A stretch of DNA of 64,000 bases, from assembly GCA_001465935.1 (NCBI GenBank), contig LNKV01000046.1, positions 248,001-312,000 of the forward strand. Reading direction: 5' to 3'. Shown one piece after another: positions 49,640-61,615 of this stretch. Each line of letters starts with the position of its first letter. The first letter of the stretch is position 1. The stretch comes from Clarireedia homoeocarpa. Its lineage: Eukaryota > Ascomycota > Leotiomycetes > Helotiales > Rutstroemiaceae. A model generated the notes under the pieces. That model saw only the letters and a list, made by a program, of their open reading frames with translations, did not search any database and was not told where the DNA came from. The position numbers were made by a program, and so were the translations under genes.

Positions 49640-51331
49640 TTATCCATACTTTAGGACGCTCGTGACTACTCGATGACCTCCTGGGGCACTCTCGTCCTTC
49701 TGTCTGCACGTAACTCTTATCTCTTCTTTTCTTCTGTTAACCTCAAAGCATTCTCCATATAGTCGTTTGTTCTCTGGAATGCAGCCTTCCTTGTCCATCC
49801 CTTTGTTTTCGAGTTCTATCTTCCAAGCAGCAATCACAGCCACTATTCGACTATCCCATGCACCTTCTCTTCGATGGAAGCAAAGTAGTAGGGATAATGC
49901 TTCATCTCTTAAGGACGGACAGTTGCGGCAATCCATTACCACCGAATAGAGTGGAATTATGGTACGGATCTCAAAGTCAAAGTAAGGTTTGTCTGGCAAC
50001 AATTAGTATGTAGCAGATAAAAATCCGGGAAAACATACCCGTAGCCAAGCGTCTTTCGTAATCAATGATGTCTCTAGAATAAGACACGAAGAATTGAAAA
50101 TATGGAAGAAGGCGATCCGTAGATGTCTGCGGCGCATTCAGACTGGTGACGAGGTTTATGAGCAACAATAACCCTCGCACTCTCAGCGAGCCAGGCTGCA
50201 ATATAGGGTGTCTTGTTTCATCGCCTTCCTGCGGAAGATCTTCCATGTACCGACAGTACGCTTTATCCCATTTCGTCAACTGGTCAACGAAGTATCCTCT
50301 CAGTCCAAGTGCAGTACGAGGAATTTTATCCTTCGGCGTGAATCTGTATTTAAATATTTCCAAATAAAAGTTTGATGCCCGTTTCACAAGAATGGACAGA
50401 GTTCTGATGGCTTCGTCATAACTTGAAAAGGATTCGGGAACGGACATCTGCTCCTTATCGAATATGGCCCTGCGATAGGAAAATACCGAGTCGAACCCCA
50501 TCGCTGAATAATTCTGGTTGTCGAGATGCATCAGTACACTCACATACCTGGAATCGAGACTCGCTTCAGATGGCGAGTCTGGTGTGTCCGTAAGTAGTGC
50601 CCGAGCGCACTGCATATGAGACGTTGCCAATTCCCGATTTCCAAAAAAGCAATCAAAATACGCCAGTACCAGACAAGATACAAATAAAGTTCTATTGACG
50701 TTCTTCGATCCTTTGGAGCTTGCAATAAAATCTCTAAGGGCTCGAATTGCTTTGCCATACTGGCGTAAAGCAAATTGTTCATGGAAAGGCTGGGAGCATG
50801 GGGTGTCATGTCGAAAGCTTTTGACAAGTGCAGAGACAGCAACGATACCATGGCGTATACATGGCGATGTATGACTCTCGGGGAGAACTGCTTCATTCCA
50901 AAAGAATGAGTCGATCAACATGGCTTTGCGATATGCATCGTTCATAATCATTCCGTATGGATCCGTTGATGTGGAAGCGGCAAAATCTTGGAAGTAAAGT
51001 TGTTCTTGCTCATCAAGTTCCAGATATGAAGGCTCCAGATGCGACAGTGAAGGTGGTGCAGGTCTAATGGGCACTAGAACATGTCGGACAGTCTCCTTTT
51101 TCTTTGTTACAGGTGTCTGGGCTGCATAGCCACGACATCTGATACCAGAATTGGTGCAACGAAAGCAAGCGGGTTTGCCTTCATCACATTTCAATCGTCT
51201 GAACCTGATAGAGAAGGAGATCAGCAAACATCTGGTAGATATACGTAAGCTACCTACTTGCACGTAACACACCCAGACCGGACTTTTGGCTTGGAGGCCC
51301 TTCTTCTGACATAATTTGACAAGTCGCTCAT
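49640..51331 (-). CDS. Zn2Cys6 fungal transcription factor
   Basis: Three exons on the minus strand: 51258-51331, 50039-51204 and 49640-49992; 530 residues. The first intron (53 nt) falls inside the zinc cluster, and the join restores its full spacing: Cys21, Cys24, Cys31, Cys38, Cys41 and Cys48 in CVTCKFRRLKCDEGKPAC followed by FRCTNSGIRC. A basic linker (TPVTKKKETVRHV) follows. The rest is a helical fungal-specific regulatory region with DSFFWNEAVLPESH, HGIVAVSALVKSF and YGKAIRALRDFI, the pattern of DUF3468-type regulators. It probably binds CGG-type sites in target promoters. The target is unknown, and no biosynthetic cluster lies next to it. Confidence 0.9.
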
Positions 51332-52467
51332 CTTTGACCACAGACAACGTAAAATAATCACTAGTTCACAAGCTGCTTAAGTTTGAAATCATACGAGGTG
51401 CGAAAGGGTAATTTAAGGTTCTACACTGTCGTTACATCGCCATGCAGCAGCTGATGCGAGTGGTTGGTTCCTGGCTGAGCCTCGCGGCTAAGGTAGGGTT
51501 CGCGGTTGGAAAACAAGACATATCATTGAGAAAACGAGTTGAGACAAGTCTTGCTTGACTTGCAATAAGCAGGGATAAGTATTGCGCTGTAAATTAGTAG
51601 GAAGAACGAGGAAAGTGTGTACTTCTTCAAGGCCCAGTAAGCGATGTTGTCAGATATCTAGATGTTCAAGGGTCCCTGGGACTTGCTTCGAATACCAGCG
51701 AATTAGAACAATGAATTCTATGATTAGCTCTCATGATCATCGATTTATGCGGTGAGCCTTGTTTTATACTATGATTTGTCCAATGAACATAAGGATTGGA
51801 AGAAGCAGCAGTTGTGGGCTTGGTTGTACACGAAATGCCGACGAGTTGGAAGTATGGGCACTGGCCTAGATCAAGAGACCCGGTGTTCTCCCAAACGGCG
51901 TAAGCAAGTAGCAAGGCAAATCCTCTACTGTATCTCATCGGTCGAAGAGACCCAGAGCCTACGGCAATATCGGGCGGGGAAGAAGAATGCGCGTGTGCGG
52001 CGGTAGATCCTTGCGCGACTTTGCTTCTATTTTCAACGCCAGCCTTTCTAAAATGAAAAGCCCCTTGCTGCCCCTTGCTGTAACACTGGATTCTGCATAG
52101 AAAGTGCTGGAAACATGGAAATGGTAGGGTAGTATGTCCCAAAGAGTGTGAATAGGTCGTGGGAAGAGCAGCCGCTCATCGTAAACCGAGATACCCATGA
52201 AGCAGGGTGATTTGTATTTGTCATGTCGATGTAGAAGTTGATTGGTGACGGGGACACCTGGGTAAAGCCCGAGCGGGGCGGAAGAACTATCTACCGATCG
52301 GCCATCTTTTTCTTTGACCCCGCGATCCCACTGGAAGAATAGTTCTAATTGATGCAGGATCCCATACAAATGTGCGAAGATCCTCTCTTAATCCTCTTTA
52401 CACTTTGGCGCAAACCCCTAACCACAGAGGATTCTTGTCGGCAGATTAAGTGTCGGAGTTCGTTAAA
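51332..52467. other. Intergenic, divergent
   Basis: About 1.1 kb between the transcription factor and DPH3. Minus-strand frames at 51666-52142 and 51959-52369 have no recognisable features. No gene is called. Confidence 0.5.
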
Positions 52468-52829
52468 ATGGCCGAAAATATCTACGACGAAATCGAAATC
52501 GAGGACATGACCTACGATCCCGTCTTGCAAATATACCATTATCCGTGTCCATGTGGCGATCGCTTCGAAATTGGGATCGCTGATTTAAGGGACGGAGAAG
52601 ACATAGGGGTGTGTCCAAGTTGTAGCCTGATGATTCGAGTCATTTATGAAGTGGTAAGTTGATCTTGCTGTGTAGCTGAAACTTGAAGGAGAAATGGCAT
52701 GGATGGCTCCATAGACGTTTATTTTGTTTTATTTTTATTTTCCGAGAAACTTACTGACGCTGCGTTTAGGATGATTTACCAGCGCCAGAAAGTGACCAAG
52801 GTGCTGCGCAGGTCGCGGTCTCGACATGA
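52468..52829 (+). CDS. DPH3: Diphthamide biosynthesis protein 3 (Kti11), CSL zinc protein
   Basis: Two exons, 52468-52653 and 52770-52829, split by a 116-nt intron; 81 residues, typical of the family. The CSL zinc finger is complete: Cys27 and Cys29 in YPCPCGDRFEI, Cys49 and Cys52 in GVCPSCSLMIRVIY. The start MAENIYDEIEIEDM fits orthologues. Dph3 supplies electrons to the Dph1-Dph2 iron-sulfur enzyme in the first step of diphthamide formation on elongation factor 2. As Kti11 it also serves Elongator in tRNA wobble-uridine modification. It acts in the cytosol. Confidence 0.95.
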
Positions 52830-53438
52830 CGCATGACACTTGACGCAAAACGAAAGAATCGCACCATGCAATATCAGAGTCCTCGGAGGGGAGGCCAGTT
52901 ATATGATGTGAACTGCCCGCAGATGAACGATCCGGTCAAGTCATGGCTGAAATCTGCACAGTAGCCGTGGTTTGGAAAGCTGCTGGAAACTACCGAAGCT
53001 ATGTGTAGCTGATGTAGTTACGCAAGAGAACATTACATAATGATGGGCGACCCGAGAGTACATTGTATCGCGAAGGCAAAGCAAGCATGTGGGGGATTGC
53101 TAGATCATTGAAATTATCGGAGCGCCAATTACTACCTGCGAGAGCAGAAGATGGGCCGAGCACGATTCGCTCAATGTGTTACGTTGGGTTTTAGCTATTG
53201 CATATTAAATTCTGATAAATCCTCAAGATGCCAATACCAAGTCCCTCAAGATCCACAAGAAGTAAAGCCCGATTGTCATTAAGAAGTGAAAATGAAAGTT
53301 TCCTGTTCTCTCAAGTCTCCGTAAAGCTTTGCATCGTGAATCAGTCAAAAACACCCCCCATAACCATTTTGATATCTACGACTCGCAAGAAGTGCGTCTT
53401 CCGTCGTTTCATTCACATACCTCATCATCTTTGGGCGC
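52830..53438. other. Intergenic, convergent 3' regions
   Basis: About 0.6 kb between the convergent DPH3 and frataxin genes. Plus-strand frames at 53228-53538 overlap the frataxin gene antisense and are not supported. Confidence 0.5.
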
Positions 53439-54133
53439 CTACTCGTCTCCCTGCATTTCCGGCGTGTACGAGCGAGACAGATCGACGCCAACTTCTTTAA
53501 GCAACAACTCATTCAAGGAGCTTCCATCCCTCAAGTAAATCCACTCGCCTTCACCTGTGCCTTCCTTTGAGTCTTGTCCTTCGCTAGTGACCACGAAGTC
53601 ATAGCGCTTAGGGCCCGAAATTGGAGACGAAAGCCATATCTGTTTATTTGGTGGCTGCTTGTTGATTACATATGTGCCAATGGGTGGGAAAGTGAGATTG
53701 AGCACTCCAGCCTGTGCATGAGATAATTAGCTCGAGCTTGATTCTAAAGATTCGGATTATTAATAAGAGAACATACACTGTACTCAACATCAATGTCTTC
53801 TCTCTCCTCCTGTAGCTCTTCCAACTTTTCAAGCACCATATTCATGTATTCATCCGACAGTTCCTGATACTGCGCTGCAGTAAGCTCGGTGGCCTGCTTG
53901 TGAGGGGCATTGCCTTCTGGTTCATGTGGTTGTGGATTCTCGGACTCGGGGGATATGCCTTTTCGCACTCTATTCGTGTATGTAATTGACCGGATTGACT
54001 CAGATTTAAAGAAGGGACGCGCCAGGGTAATTGCGCTACGGGGAGCAACGGCAGAGCGGAGGATTGACGGTTGTTGGCTATGGACAAGGCGTCGGGATCC
54101 CCGCAGGAATTTCGTGAGAAGTGCGCGAACCAT
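53439..54133 (-). CDS. YFH1: Mitochondrial frataxin
   Basis: Two exons on the minus strand, 53777-54133 and 53439-53711, split by a 65-nt intron in phase 0; 209 residues. The N-terminus is Arg/Ser-rich without acids (MVRALLTKFLRGSRRLVHSQ), as expected for a mitochondrial presequence. The conserved domain starts at LTAAQYQELSDEYMNMVLEKLEELQEE, with the acidic ridge used for iron and Isu binding. It continues after the splice with GVLNLTFPPIGTYVINKQPPNKQIWLSSPISGPKRYDF, and ends with EGEWIYLRDGSSLNELL. Frataxin promotes iron-sulfur cluster assembly on the Isu1/Nfs1 complex. Confidence 0.94.
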
Positions 54134-54392
54134 TTTCTGCTTTAACTGAAATGAAACAGTAATTTGAAGAAGTCATACGATGAAAGTTTATACTCTGTCA
54201 ATGAAATTGAAGTCACAATTTCACAGAAGCACCAGTTTGTTCAAGGTTGTACAAAGCTCGGGCTGAAGCTTTCGAGCTACCCCACGTTTCGCTAACCTAA
54301 GTATGCCGGCCGGACGAGAAATGCCGACTTCGTCAGTCTTCCCAGGATTAAACAAAGTGCCAGGAGATACCTTCAGAACATACAGGATCGCG

Positions 54393-55013
54393 ATGATTAA
54401 CGCTGTCTTGGTTTTTAACAATGCGGGACAACCGCGTCTTACGAAGTTCTACACTCAACTGGTCAGAAAGTCCCCACCATACCATTTATAGGTCGTATAG
54501 TTTTAACAGCAAGTGTAGGAGACATCCGTCCAGCAACGACTGATATCTGAAATCTTCACACTCGTTTCGAACCGCCCTTCTGGCTCCTGCAACTTCCTTC
54601 CTCTCCCACCCCTCCTCGCTTCTTCTTCGACCTCCAAATCTGACTCCTCTCCGCACAACGATGTTCCATCCTTAGTGACTTACCGTCACTATGCTACCTT
54701 GTACTTCATCATAATATCCACATCGACTGAGTCGCCTCTTGCATTAATAGATTTGATACAAGTATACGTGGAGGCTTTGGATAGACTTTTTGAGAATGTG
54801 TGCGAGCTAGATTTGATCTTCAACTTCGAGATATTACATGCTACGCTAGCGGAGATGATTGTTGGCGGGGTAGTGATTGAGACACAGTTGGAGAGGGTAG
54901 TAGAGGGCGTAAGGGCACAAGGAAAGGTGGCGAAGAGGCCAGTAAACGAAGGGAGGGGAGGTGCCTTGAGCGGTATGGGGATGGGAGGTAATTTTGCCTG
55001 GGCAGGGAGGTGA
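54393..55013 (+). CDS. APS3: AP-3 adaptor complex, sigma subunit
   Basis: Two exons, 54393-54461 and 54519-55013, with a 57-nt intron in phase 0; 187 residues. Exon 1 supplies MINAVLVFNNAGQPRLTKFY, the classic sigma/longin start. Exon 2 continues ETSVQQRLISEIFTLVSNRP, then a Ser-rich insert of about 25 residues, VTYRHYATLYFIIISTSTES, VEALDRLFENVCELDLIFNF and GGVVIET. The FENVCELDLIFNF and GGVVIET wording points to the AP-3 rather than AP-1 or AP-2 sigma chain. AP-3 carries cargo from the Golgi to the vacuole. The C-terminal Gly/Met-rich tail is less conserved. Confidence 0.9.
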
Positions 55014-55398
55014 ATGTTGTGTTGTTCGGAGATAATTTAACTCTACCAACATCACCACAACCAACCAGCCACAGAGGACAGAATATGGGAAGATCAAGAT
55101 GCGCACCCGCAAGAATTCATTCAGAGCTTTCCAAGGAGATGCGCTTCTAATATTTCAAGCGCTCAGAAGATGGTAGAGAATTATCAGAAAGCGACTGAGC
55201 GAGAAATACTGGAGGTCGAACGTTTTTATGACAACATTTTACAACGGTCGAATGATTCAAGAGCGGAGTGTCGCTGTTCCTACAAAGCTATGCTCTGCCC
55301 CTAAAGGCCCGCCCAAATGCCAATGTGGTATATCCATCACCAAACGCCTTGCATGATGTTACAAAAGAATGCACTAGTTAATCATGAAATGGCACAAT
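55014..55398. other. Intergenic, convergent 3' regions
   Basis: Spacer between APS3 and the small minus-strand gene; no feature is supported. Confidence 0.5.
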
Positions 55399-55916
55399 TC
55401 ATTTCCGTGCATCCCCCACTGGTGATGCGCTGTTCGACTGTTCGGCACGCCTGCGTACTGCATCTTTCGTCCATATCGAATCTGTAAGGCTAAAGAACCA
55501 CTTCCGAATCTAGAGTCTGTCAGTAGGTGATGTATAAAACACGGGAATATAACCATACTCCGTCGAATGGTGTGCGCTGAGAAGCCAAACCCTTATTCCA
55601 ATCTGCGAACAACACTCCATAAACAACCACAACTATATCAGCAGTGATTAGTGATAGTTTTTTAATGCTCGAAGTGCTACTCACAAGTAATGGCACCTAA
55701 TTGAACGATTTTGACACCCTTCGTCCATCTAGGTCTTGCCCACTTCAGCTTCGCCCTCCTCTTATATCTCCGTTCTAAGCGGAATTGATGCTTTTGCGAA
55801 AGTTTCGCAAAGTCAGGAGGCCATAACCTTTTTGCTTTGTAAGGATTCGCATATATGTCGAAAGATATCTTGTGCTGAGTCTGCTGCGCAGCCCTTCGTG
55901 CGATTGTCCAGAACAT
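55399..55916 (-). CDS. Small single-pass membrane protein, likely mitochondrial, hypothetical
   Basis: Three exons on the minus strand: 55685-55916, 55559-55632 and 55399-55509, with introns of 52 and 49 nt; 138 residues. Both joins keep the frame. The start is the ATG at 55916 (MFWTIARRAAQQTQHK); the frame stops a short way upstream. The N-terminal half is strongly basic (FRLERRYKRRAKLKWARPRWTK). One hydrophobic helix is completed by the first splice (about residues 70-90, IVQLGAITFVVVYGVLFADW). A polar tail follows. The layout resembles small mitochondrial inner-membrane proteins, but I cannot name the family. It is divergent from the leucyl-tRNA synthetase gene across 256 bp. Confidence 0.65.
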
Positions 55917-56172
55917 TATGGACTGGCGAGCTCTGTCAACGAGCTCGTCAATGAGCTCTGTCAACGAACTCTTTCACACATCGACCGAATGCGTGCTTAG
56001 CAAAGATGTTTATGCCTAATAATCGAGGCATTCATGCTTCACCCCACCACCCGCAATTTACAGAGTTGAGTCGATTTTCTATGCGAACTTTTGGTGAGTC
56101 AGTGTAGGTTTGAAACAAAACATATACACGCCCGAAAAGATATTGGACAGATTTTAGTCCTATATCTAAATC
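55917..56172. promoter_or_regulatory. Short divergent promoter, small membrane protein and LeuRS
   Basis: Only 256 bp separate the two start codons. Promoter elements for both genes must lie here; none were identified individually. Confidence 0.5.
55928..55977. repeat. 25-bp direct repeat upstream of the small membrane-protein gene
   Basis: Two adjacent 25-bp copies share gagctctgtcaacga and differ slightly after it. They lie just 5' of the start codon at 55916, so they are in its 5' UTR or promoter. Confidence 0.8.
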
Positions 56173-59100
56173 ATGGCAGCTGTTGAAGCCACCGCGAAGG
56201 CTTTGGAAAATGCCACAATCTCTAAAACCAAAGAGTTGAAAGGTGTAAGTACCCCTCCATTCTCGAATTCGGGGGCTATCTAACCTTAACTTTGGGATGT
56301 AGACGGAGAAAAGAGATACCCTCATCGCAATTGAGAAGAAATACCAAGCACAATGGGAAAAGGATGGCGTTTTCCAACCGGATGCTCCTTCGACCTCCGA
56401 AATTCCCATTCATTCAATATCAGCCGCCGAGCTGCGCCAACAGCACCCCAAGTTCTTTGGTACGATGGCATACCCTTACATGAACGGTACTTTGCACGCA
56501 GGGCACAGTTTCACCTTAAGTAAGGTCGAGTTCGCGGCTGGTTTCGCGCGTATGCAAGGAAAGCGGACTCTGTTCCCCATGGGTTTCCATTTGACTGGAT
56601 TACCCATCAAAGCATGCGCAGACAAACTTGTGAACGAGGTGAAGCTGTTTGGTAAGAACTTCGAAAATTACAAGGAGGAAGAAGAGGTCGCGGAAGTAAA
56701 GACAGCTACACCCACACCAAGCACGCACCATGAGGATGTTACAAAATTCACAGCGAAAAAGGGAAAGGCTGCCGCAAAAGTGGTCAAGATGAAGTACCAG
56801 TTCCAAATCATGAGAGCTTTAGGAATTCCGATGGAGAAGATCCATGAATTCGCAGACCCTCATCATTGGGGAGCATACTTCTCGCCGCTCTGTAGAGAAG
56901 ACTTAACGAACTTTGGTGCACGAATAGATTGGAGAAGATCTTTTGTTACCACTGACGCAAACCCGTACTACGATGCATTCGTTCGATGGCAGATGAACCG
57001 CCTCAAGGAGCTTAAGAAAATTAAGTTCGGAAAGAGATACACAATTTACTCACCCAAGGATGGACAGCCATGTATGGACCACGATCGAAGCGATGGAGAA
57101 GGTGTTGGGCCCCAAGACTACACAGCCCTGAAATTGAAGGTCAAGGAATGGGCACCGGAAGCCGAATCTGCTATTAAGGGCAAAGTACCAGCAGATGCAG
57201 ATATCTTTTTCGTGCCTGCGACACTCCGGCCAGAAACTATGTATGGACAAACATGTTGTTTCGTGGGTCCAAAAATCGTATACGGAGTTTTCAAAGTGTC
57301 AGAGAACACCTATTTCGTCATTACCGATCGTGCAGCAAGGAATATGTCATACCAGGATATCTTCCCTCAGAATGGAGTAGTAGAGAAGGTAGCAGAAATC
57401 GTTGGCTCGGCATGCGTTGGTACGCTTGTTGAAGCTCCTCTCTCGATTCATACAGAAGGTGTCCGAATTCTCCCTATGGAGTCAGTGCTCTCAACAAAGG
57501 GTACTGGAGTTGTAACATCGGTTCCATCAGACAGTCCCGACGATTACGCTACAGTCACAGATCTTGCCAAGAAAGCGGATTATTATGGCATCAAGAAAGA
57601 ATGGGCAGAGTTAGAAATCGTTCCTATAATCAGTACCCCATCATACGGAGATCTCGCAGCGCCATTTTTGGTCAAGAAGCTTAAAATTGCTTCACCCAAG
57701 GACAAGCAGAAGTTGGAAGAGGCGAAGGAGCTTGCTTACAAAGAAGGTTATTATCAAGGCACTATGGTTATCGGGGAGTTCAAGGGCGAGAAGGTTGAAA
57801 TAGCCAAGCCTAAGGTTCGGCAACAACTCATTGATGCCGGTCAAGCTTTTGCGTATTCCGAGCCAGAACGGAAGGTTACTAGTCGTTCCGGGGACGATTG
57901 CTGCGTTGCATTGATGGACCAGTGGTATCTTGACTACGGAGAAGATTCATGGAAAAAGACGGCTCTTGAGTATGTTGATAACGGATTGAACACATATTCA
58001 CCAGAGACAAAGAACGGGTTTGAAGGTGTTCTCAACTGGCTCAATCAATGGGCATGTGCTAGAACTTACGGTCTTGGTTCAAAGCTCCCTTGGGATCCTC
58101 ACTTTTTGGTTGAGAGTTTAAGTGACAGTACCATTTACATGGCATACTACACAATCGCTCACTACCTCCATACGGACATTTTCGGTCAAAACCAAGGCCT
58201 CGCCAAAATCAAGCCAGAACAAATGACGGACGAAATATGGGACTATGTCTTTGCCCGCCGGGAGCTCAGCGATGAGATCTTGAATGACAGCAATATTCCC
58301 AAGGAAACACTCGCATCGATGCGCAGAGAATTTGAGTACTGGTACCCACTTGATCTTCGAGTGTCTGGGAAGGATCTTATTCCTAACCATCTTACTTTCT
58401 TCCTTTACATTCATATTGCCATTTTCCCACCTGAGTACTGGCCAAAGGGTGTTCGGGCCAATGGTCACTTGCTCTTGAACGGTGAAAAGATGAGTAAATC
58501 AACTGGTAACTTCATGACTCTACACGACATGATCAATAAGTACGGTGCAGACGCAAGTCGTATCGCTTTAGCCGACGCAGGAGATGGAGTTGCAGATGCC
58601 AATTTTGAAGAAGATGTCGCTGATAACAATGTTCTACGTCTCTACACCCTCAGGGAATGGTGTGAGGAAATGGTCAAGGAACAAGACAAACTCCGAACTG
58701 GGGAGAAGAATGACTTCCTTGATGCTCTTTTCGAGAACGAAATGAACGCTATCGTCCACGAGTGTTATCAACACTACGAGGCAACCGACTTCAAACTTGC
58801 CCTTAAATCCGCCCTTTATGATTTTACGGGTGCTCGAGACTTCTACCGAGAAGCCAGTATTGCTGCGGGGGTTAAGATGCACAAAGACCTGATCTTCCAA
58901 TACATTGAACTCCAAGCTCTTCTTCTCACAGTCATAGCCCCTCATTGGTCTGAATACATCTGGCTTGAGGTCCTCCACAAGCCTTCTACCATTCAAAATG
59001 CTCTATACCCCGTCGTTCCCGCCCCAGTTGCCTCCCTCACTGCCGCTCGTGACTATGTCCGTTCCACATCCTCAAGCATCACTTCTGCTGAGGCTGCTCA

Positions 59101-59608
59101 ACAAAAGAAGAAGGCCAAGGGGAAAGACATTGGGTACGACCTCAAGAAGCCTAAGAAACTTACCATCTTCTCTGCTGCCAATTTTCCAGCTTGGCAAGAA
59201 AAATACATTGACCTTGTGCGTGAAGCATGGGACCCAGAGACAAAGAGCGCGAATGACAAGGAATTGAATGGAAAGATTGCTAAGATGGGGGAGATGAAGA
59301 AAGCCATGCCATTTGTCCAAATACTCAAGCGAAGATTACAGCAAGGGGAGAATCCAGAACAGGTCTTTGATCGTAAACTAGCGTTTGATGAGAAGGAGAC
59401 ATTGAAGAATATGGTGCCAGGATTGAAGAAAGCGGCGGGATTGACTGTGGTGAAGTTAGTGGTGGTTACTGGCGAGGAAGGTGGAAAGAAGGGAGTTGTG
59501 ATTAGTACGAAGGGTGAGGAGGACAAAGATTATGGCGATCTACCAAGTATGGCGGAGTCGGCTGTGCCTGGTGTACCGACTTTCTTGTTTGAGAATGTGG
59601 AAGTTTGA
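56173..59608 (+). CDS. Leucyl-tRNA synthetase, cytosolic
   Basis: Two exons, 56173-56244 and 56303-59608, with a 58-nt intron in phase 0; 1125 residues, as usual for eukaryotic cytosolic LeuRS. The class I HIGH motif appears as PYMNGTLHAGH (residues 82-92) and KMSKS is intact at 753-757 (LNGEKMSKSTGNF). The CP1 editing domain shows TLRPETMYGQTC and GTGVVTSVPSDSPDDYATV, with the editing Asp present. The family-specific C-terminal region reads KYIDLVREAWDPE. The start MAAVEATAKAL has no mitochondrial presequence. The enzyme charges tRNA-Leu with leucine and in fungi also senses leucine for TORC1. Confidence 0.96.
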
Positions 59609-60712
59609 GGATTTTTCGGTACTTTAGGAATGTAAGTGCATGGCTCAGACGACGATAACGGAAAAATCAACAAATGACGAAATGAAAAGATAAGATTAGA
59701 AGACGGTGATAAACTAGAAGTCGCTGTCTTGAATGAGAATGTTTTACTCAATTTGTGCGTAAGCTTTATTTCTGTTGCTTTATTCATGAGAGAAATCTTG
59801 ATGAAGATCGGGCATTGAAGGCGCGATACCACATTCCTCGGGTGGAAGCGGCTGAAGAAACGGATGCAGCATAAAAGAGCACGCCGCACAAGGGTAGGCG
59901 CCAGGCTGCTTGGAAAGAGAAATGTTATCAGGGGGTGTCAATTTCCGAACGGGCATGGACTGGCGATGCTACTGATATCATACTGCACTCGTTTGCGTGT
60001 TTAAGGCCAAGTATATGAAACCCAGGGAACTAGACGTCATTTTCCGGTTGCCATCAGTTGGCGCAGTAATGCGGGTGGCTTGAAATAAGTGACGCGAACA
60101 GATGGATATCTAACCAAGAACATGCAAAATAATTGATTTAGATACGAATGCAGTATGGATACTTTGAATAACCAAAATTGGACTTAGACGAAGGCCGGCG
60201 AAGTAGTAGATAAAATCTATAACCGGCGTTCTTGCGTCAGTCTCGAAAAATAGGACCCTACTGTTTTCAATTTATCGTTGTAGGGACAACATAGGACCTC
60301 ATATCGTTCGCGGCAAAGTATCTTCTTTTGCTTTGTCGCCCTCTTCACTCATCCACCAACGCCTTAAAGTCCTTTTCCCCTCTTCCATGCCACATTCGTG
60401 ACATTCCACATCCACTTCCGCAACCATGAGCTCTACCCAAGTGAACAGTGACACCACGCTATCGATATCCCCAATACTTCCGCACGCAGGTTCAAACGTG
60501 AAAAAAGAATTGCACTAGATAATGAGATCCTGTATATAACCATGCTACTCACAATCCCCGTCCCATGACCTCTGATCTATCCTGTAAAACTCTTCCAGTC
60601 GTTTTCTCATCCCATCTAGATTTTTGCTCAGGCATCTGCAGCTTTCCGCCATACAACCCTTAAATTTATAAAACCAAGAAAACAAGTAGACCGTGGCATT
60701 TTCTCAGCAGCT
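59609..60712. other. Intergenic
   Basis: About 1.1 kb between two plus-strand genes, holding the LeuRS 3' UTR and the promoter of the GPI protein. No gene is supported. Confidence 0.5.
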
Positions 60713-61615
60713 ATGCGTTTCAACACCCCCATCTTCCTAGCGAGCGTCCTCGCCCTGGCCACAGCCCAAGATACCGAAGGCCTCGACGCCCAAGGCCGTC
60801 ACCGCACCAGCAGTAGCACCATCCGCCCCAGCAGTAGCACCATCCGCCCCAGCAGTAGCACCATCCGCCCCAGCAGCAGCACCATCCGCACCACTTCCAG
60901 CAGCGTCCGACCCACCTCCGTCACCACAACCGTCGTACCCACCACAACCGTTACTCCCAGCAGCACTACTATCACCACCTCCCGAACCGAGTCATCGTCG
61001 TCCTCCCGCCGGGACACCAGCACCGATTCCGGACGCATCGTAACCACGACCCGCGACCGCAACGACACCACAAGTATTGTTCCCCCTCCTCTCACACCAA
61101 CCTCCTCCATCGGCAACACCACCACTACCACCACCATTGTGCCGCCGCCTTTCACCACCAATACTCGCGGCGGTGACAACATCACCACCATCAACCCACC
61201 GCCTCTCACTCGCACCACCATCAATCCACCGCCTCTCACTCCCACCACCATCAACCCACCACCTCTCACTCCCACCACCGGGACGGAGACGCGTCGCACC
61301 GAAACCACGATCCCGTCTTTGACGCTTATCCCTGTCACGACGACTCTTACCAATGTCAACCCGCCGATCGTCACTATTACCAATTTACCTGTGGTGCCTA
61401 TCATCAATACGTTCACGGAGAATGGACAGGTATTTACCAGGACCGAGGCAAATGGTGGGGTGGTTATCAGTGGAAGCACGGTCCCAATTGCGAGCGTGAG
61501 CGCGACGAGGACTGCTGCACCAACACCATTCGTCGGTGGGGCGAAAGCACTCCAGGAGGGGAGCTGTGTGGTTGGACTTATTGGATTTGCTGTTGGTGGG
61601 CTGCTTATGTTGTGA
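60713..61615 (+). CDS. Ser/Thr-rich GPI-anchored cell wall protein, hypothetical
   Basis: Intronless, 300 residues. A clear signal peptide (MRFNTPIFLASVLALATAQ) is followed by tandem SSSTIRP heptads, then a long Thr/Ser-rich region with repeats of TTINPPPLTP, which look heavily O-glycosylated. The last 25 residues are hydrophobic after a Gly/Ala site (FVGGAKALQEGSCVVGLIGFAVGGLLML), fitting a GPI anchor signal. There is no enzyme domain. A long antisense open frame over most of the gene is an artefact of the repeat composition. Such proteins are structural or adhesive mannoproteins; copy numbers of their repeats vary between strains. Confidence 0.78.
   Translation: MRFNTPIFLASVLALATAQDTEGLDAQGRHRTSSSTIRPSSSTIRPSSSTIRPSSSTIRTTSSSVRPTSVTTTVVPTTTVTPSSTTITTSRTESSSSSRRDTSTDSGRIVTTTRDRNDTTSIVPPPLTPTSSIGNTTTTTTIVPPPFTTNTRGGDNITTINPPPLTRTTINPPPLTPTTINPPPLTPTTGTETRRTETTIPSLTLIPVTTTLTNVNPPIVTITNLPVVPIINTFTENGQVFTRTEANGGVVISGSTVPIASVSATRTAAPTPFVGGAKALQEGSCVVGLIGFAVGGLLML
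60809..60892 (+). repeat. 21-bp coding tandem repeat, four copies
   Basis: A 21-bp unit beginning agcagtagcaccatccgcc is repeated four times, the last with small changes. It encodes SSSTIRP heptads after the signal peptide of the GPI protein. Confidence 0.9.

Noticed and set aside
51666..52369. Minus-strand frames between the transcription factor and DPH3
   Set aside because: No recognisable protein features; starts are weak and the frames overlap each other.
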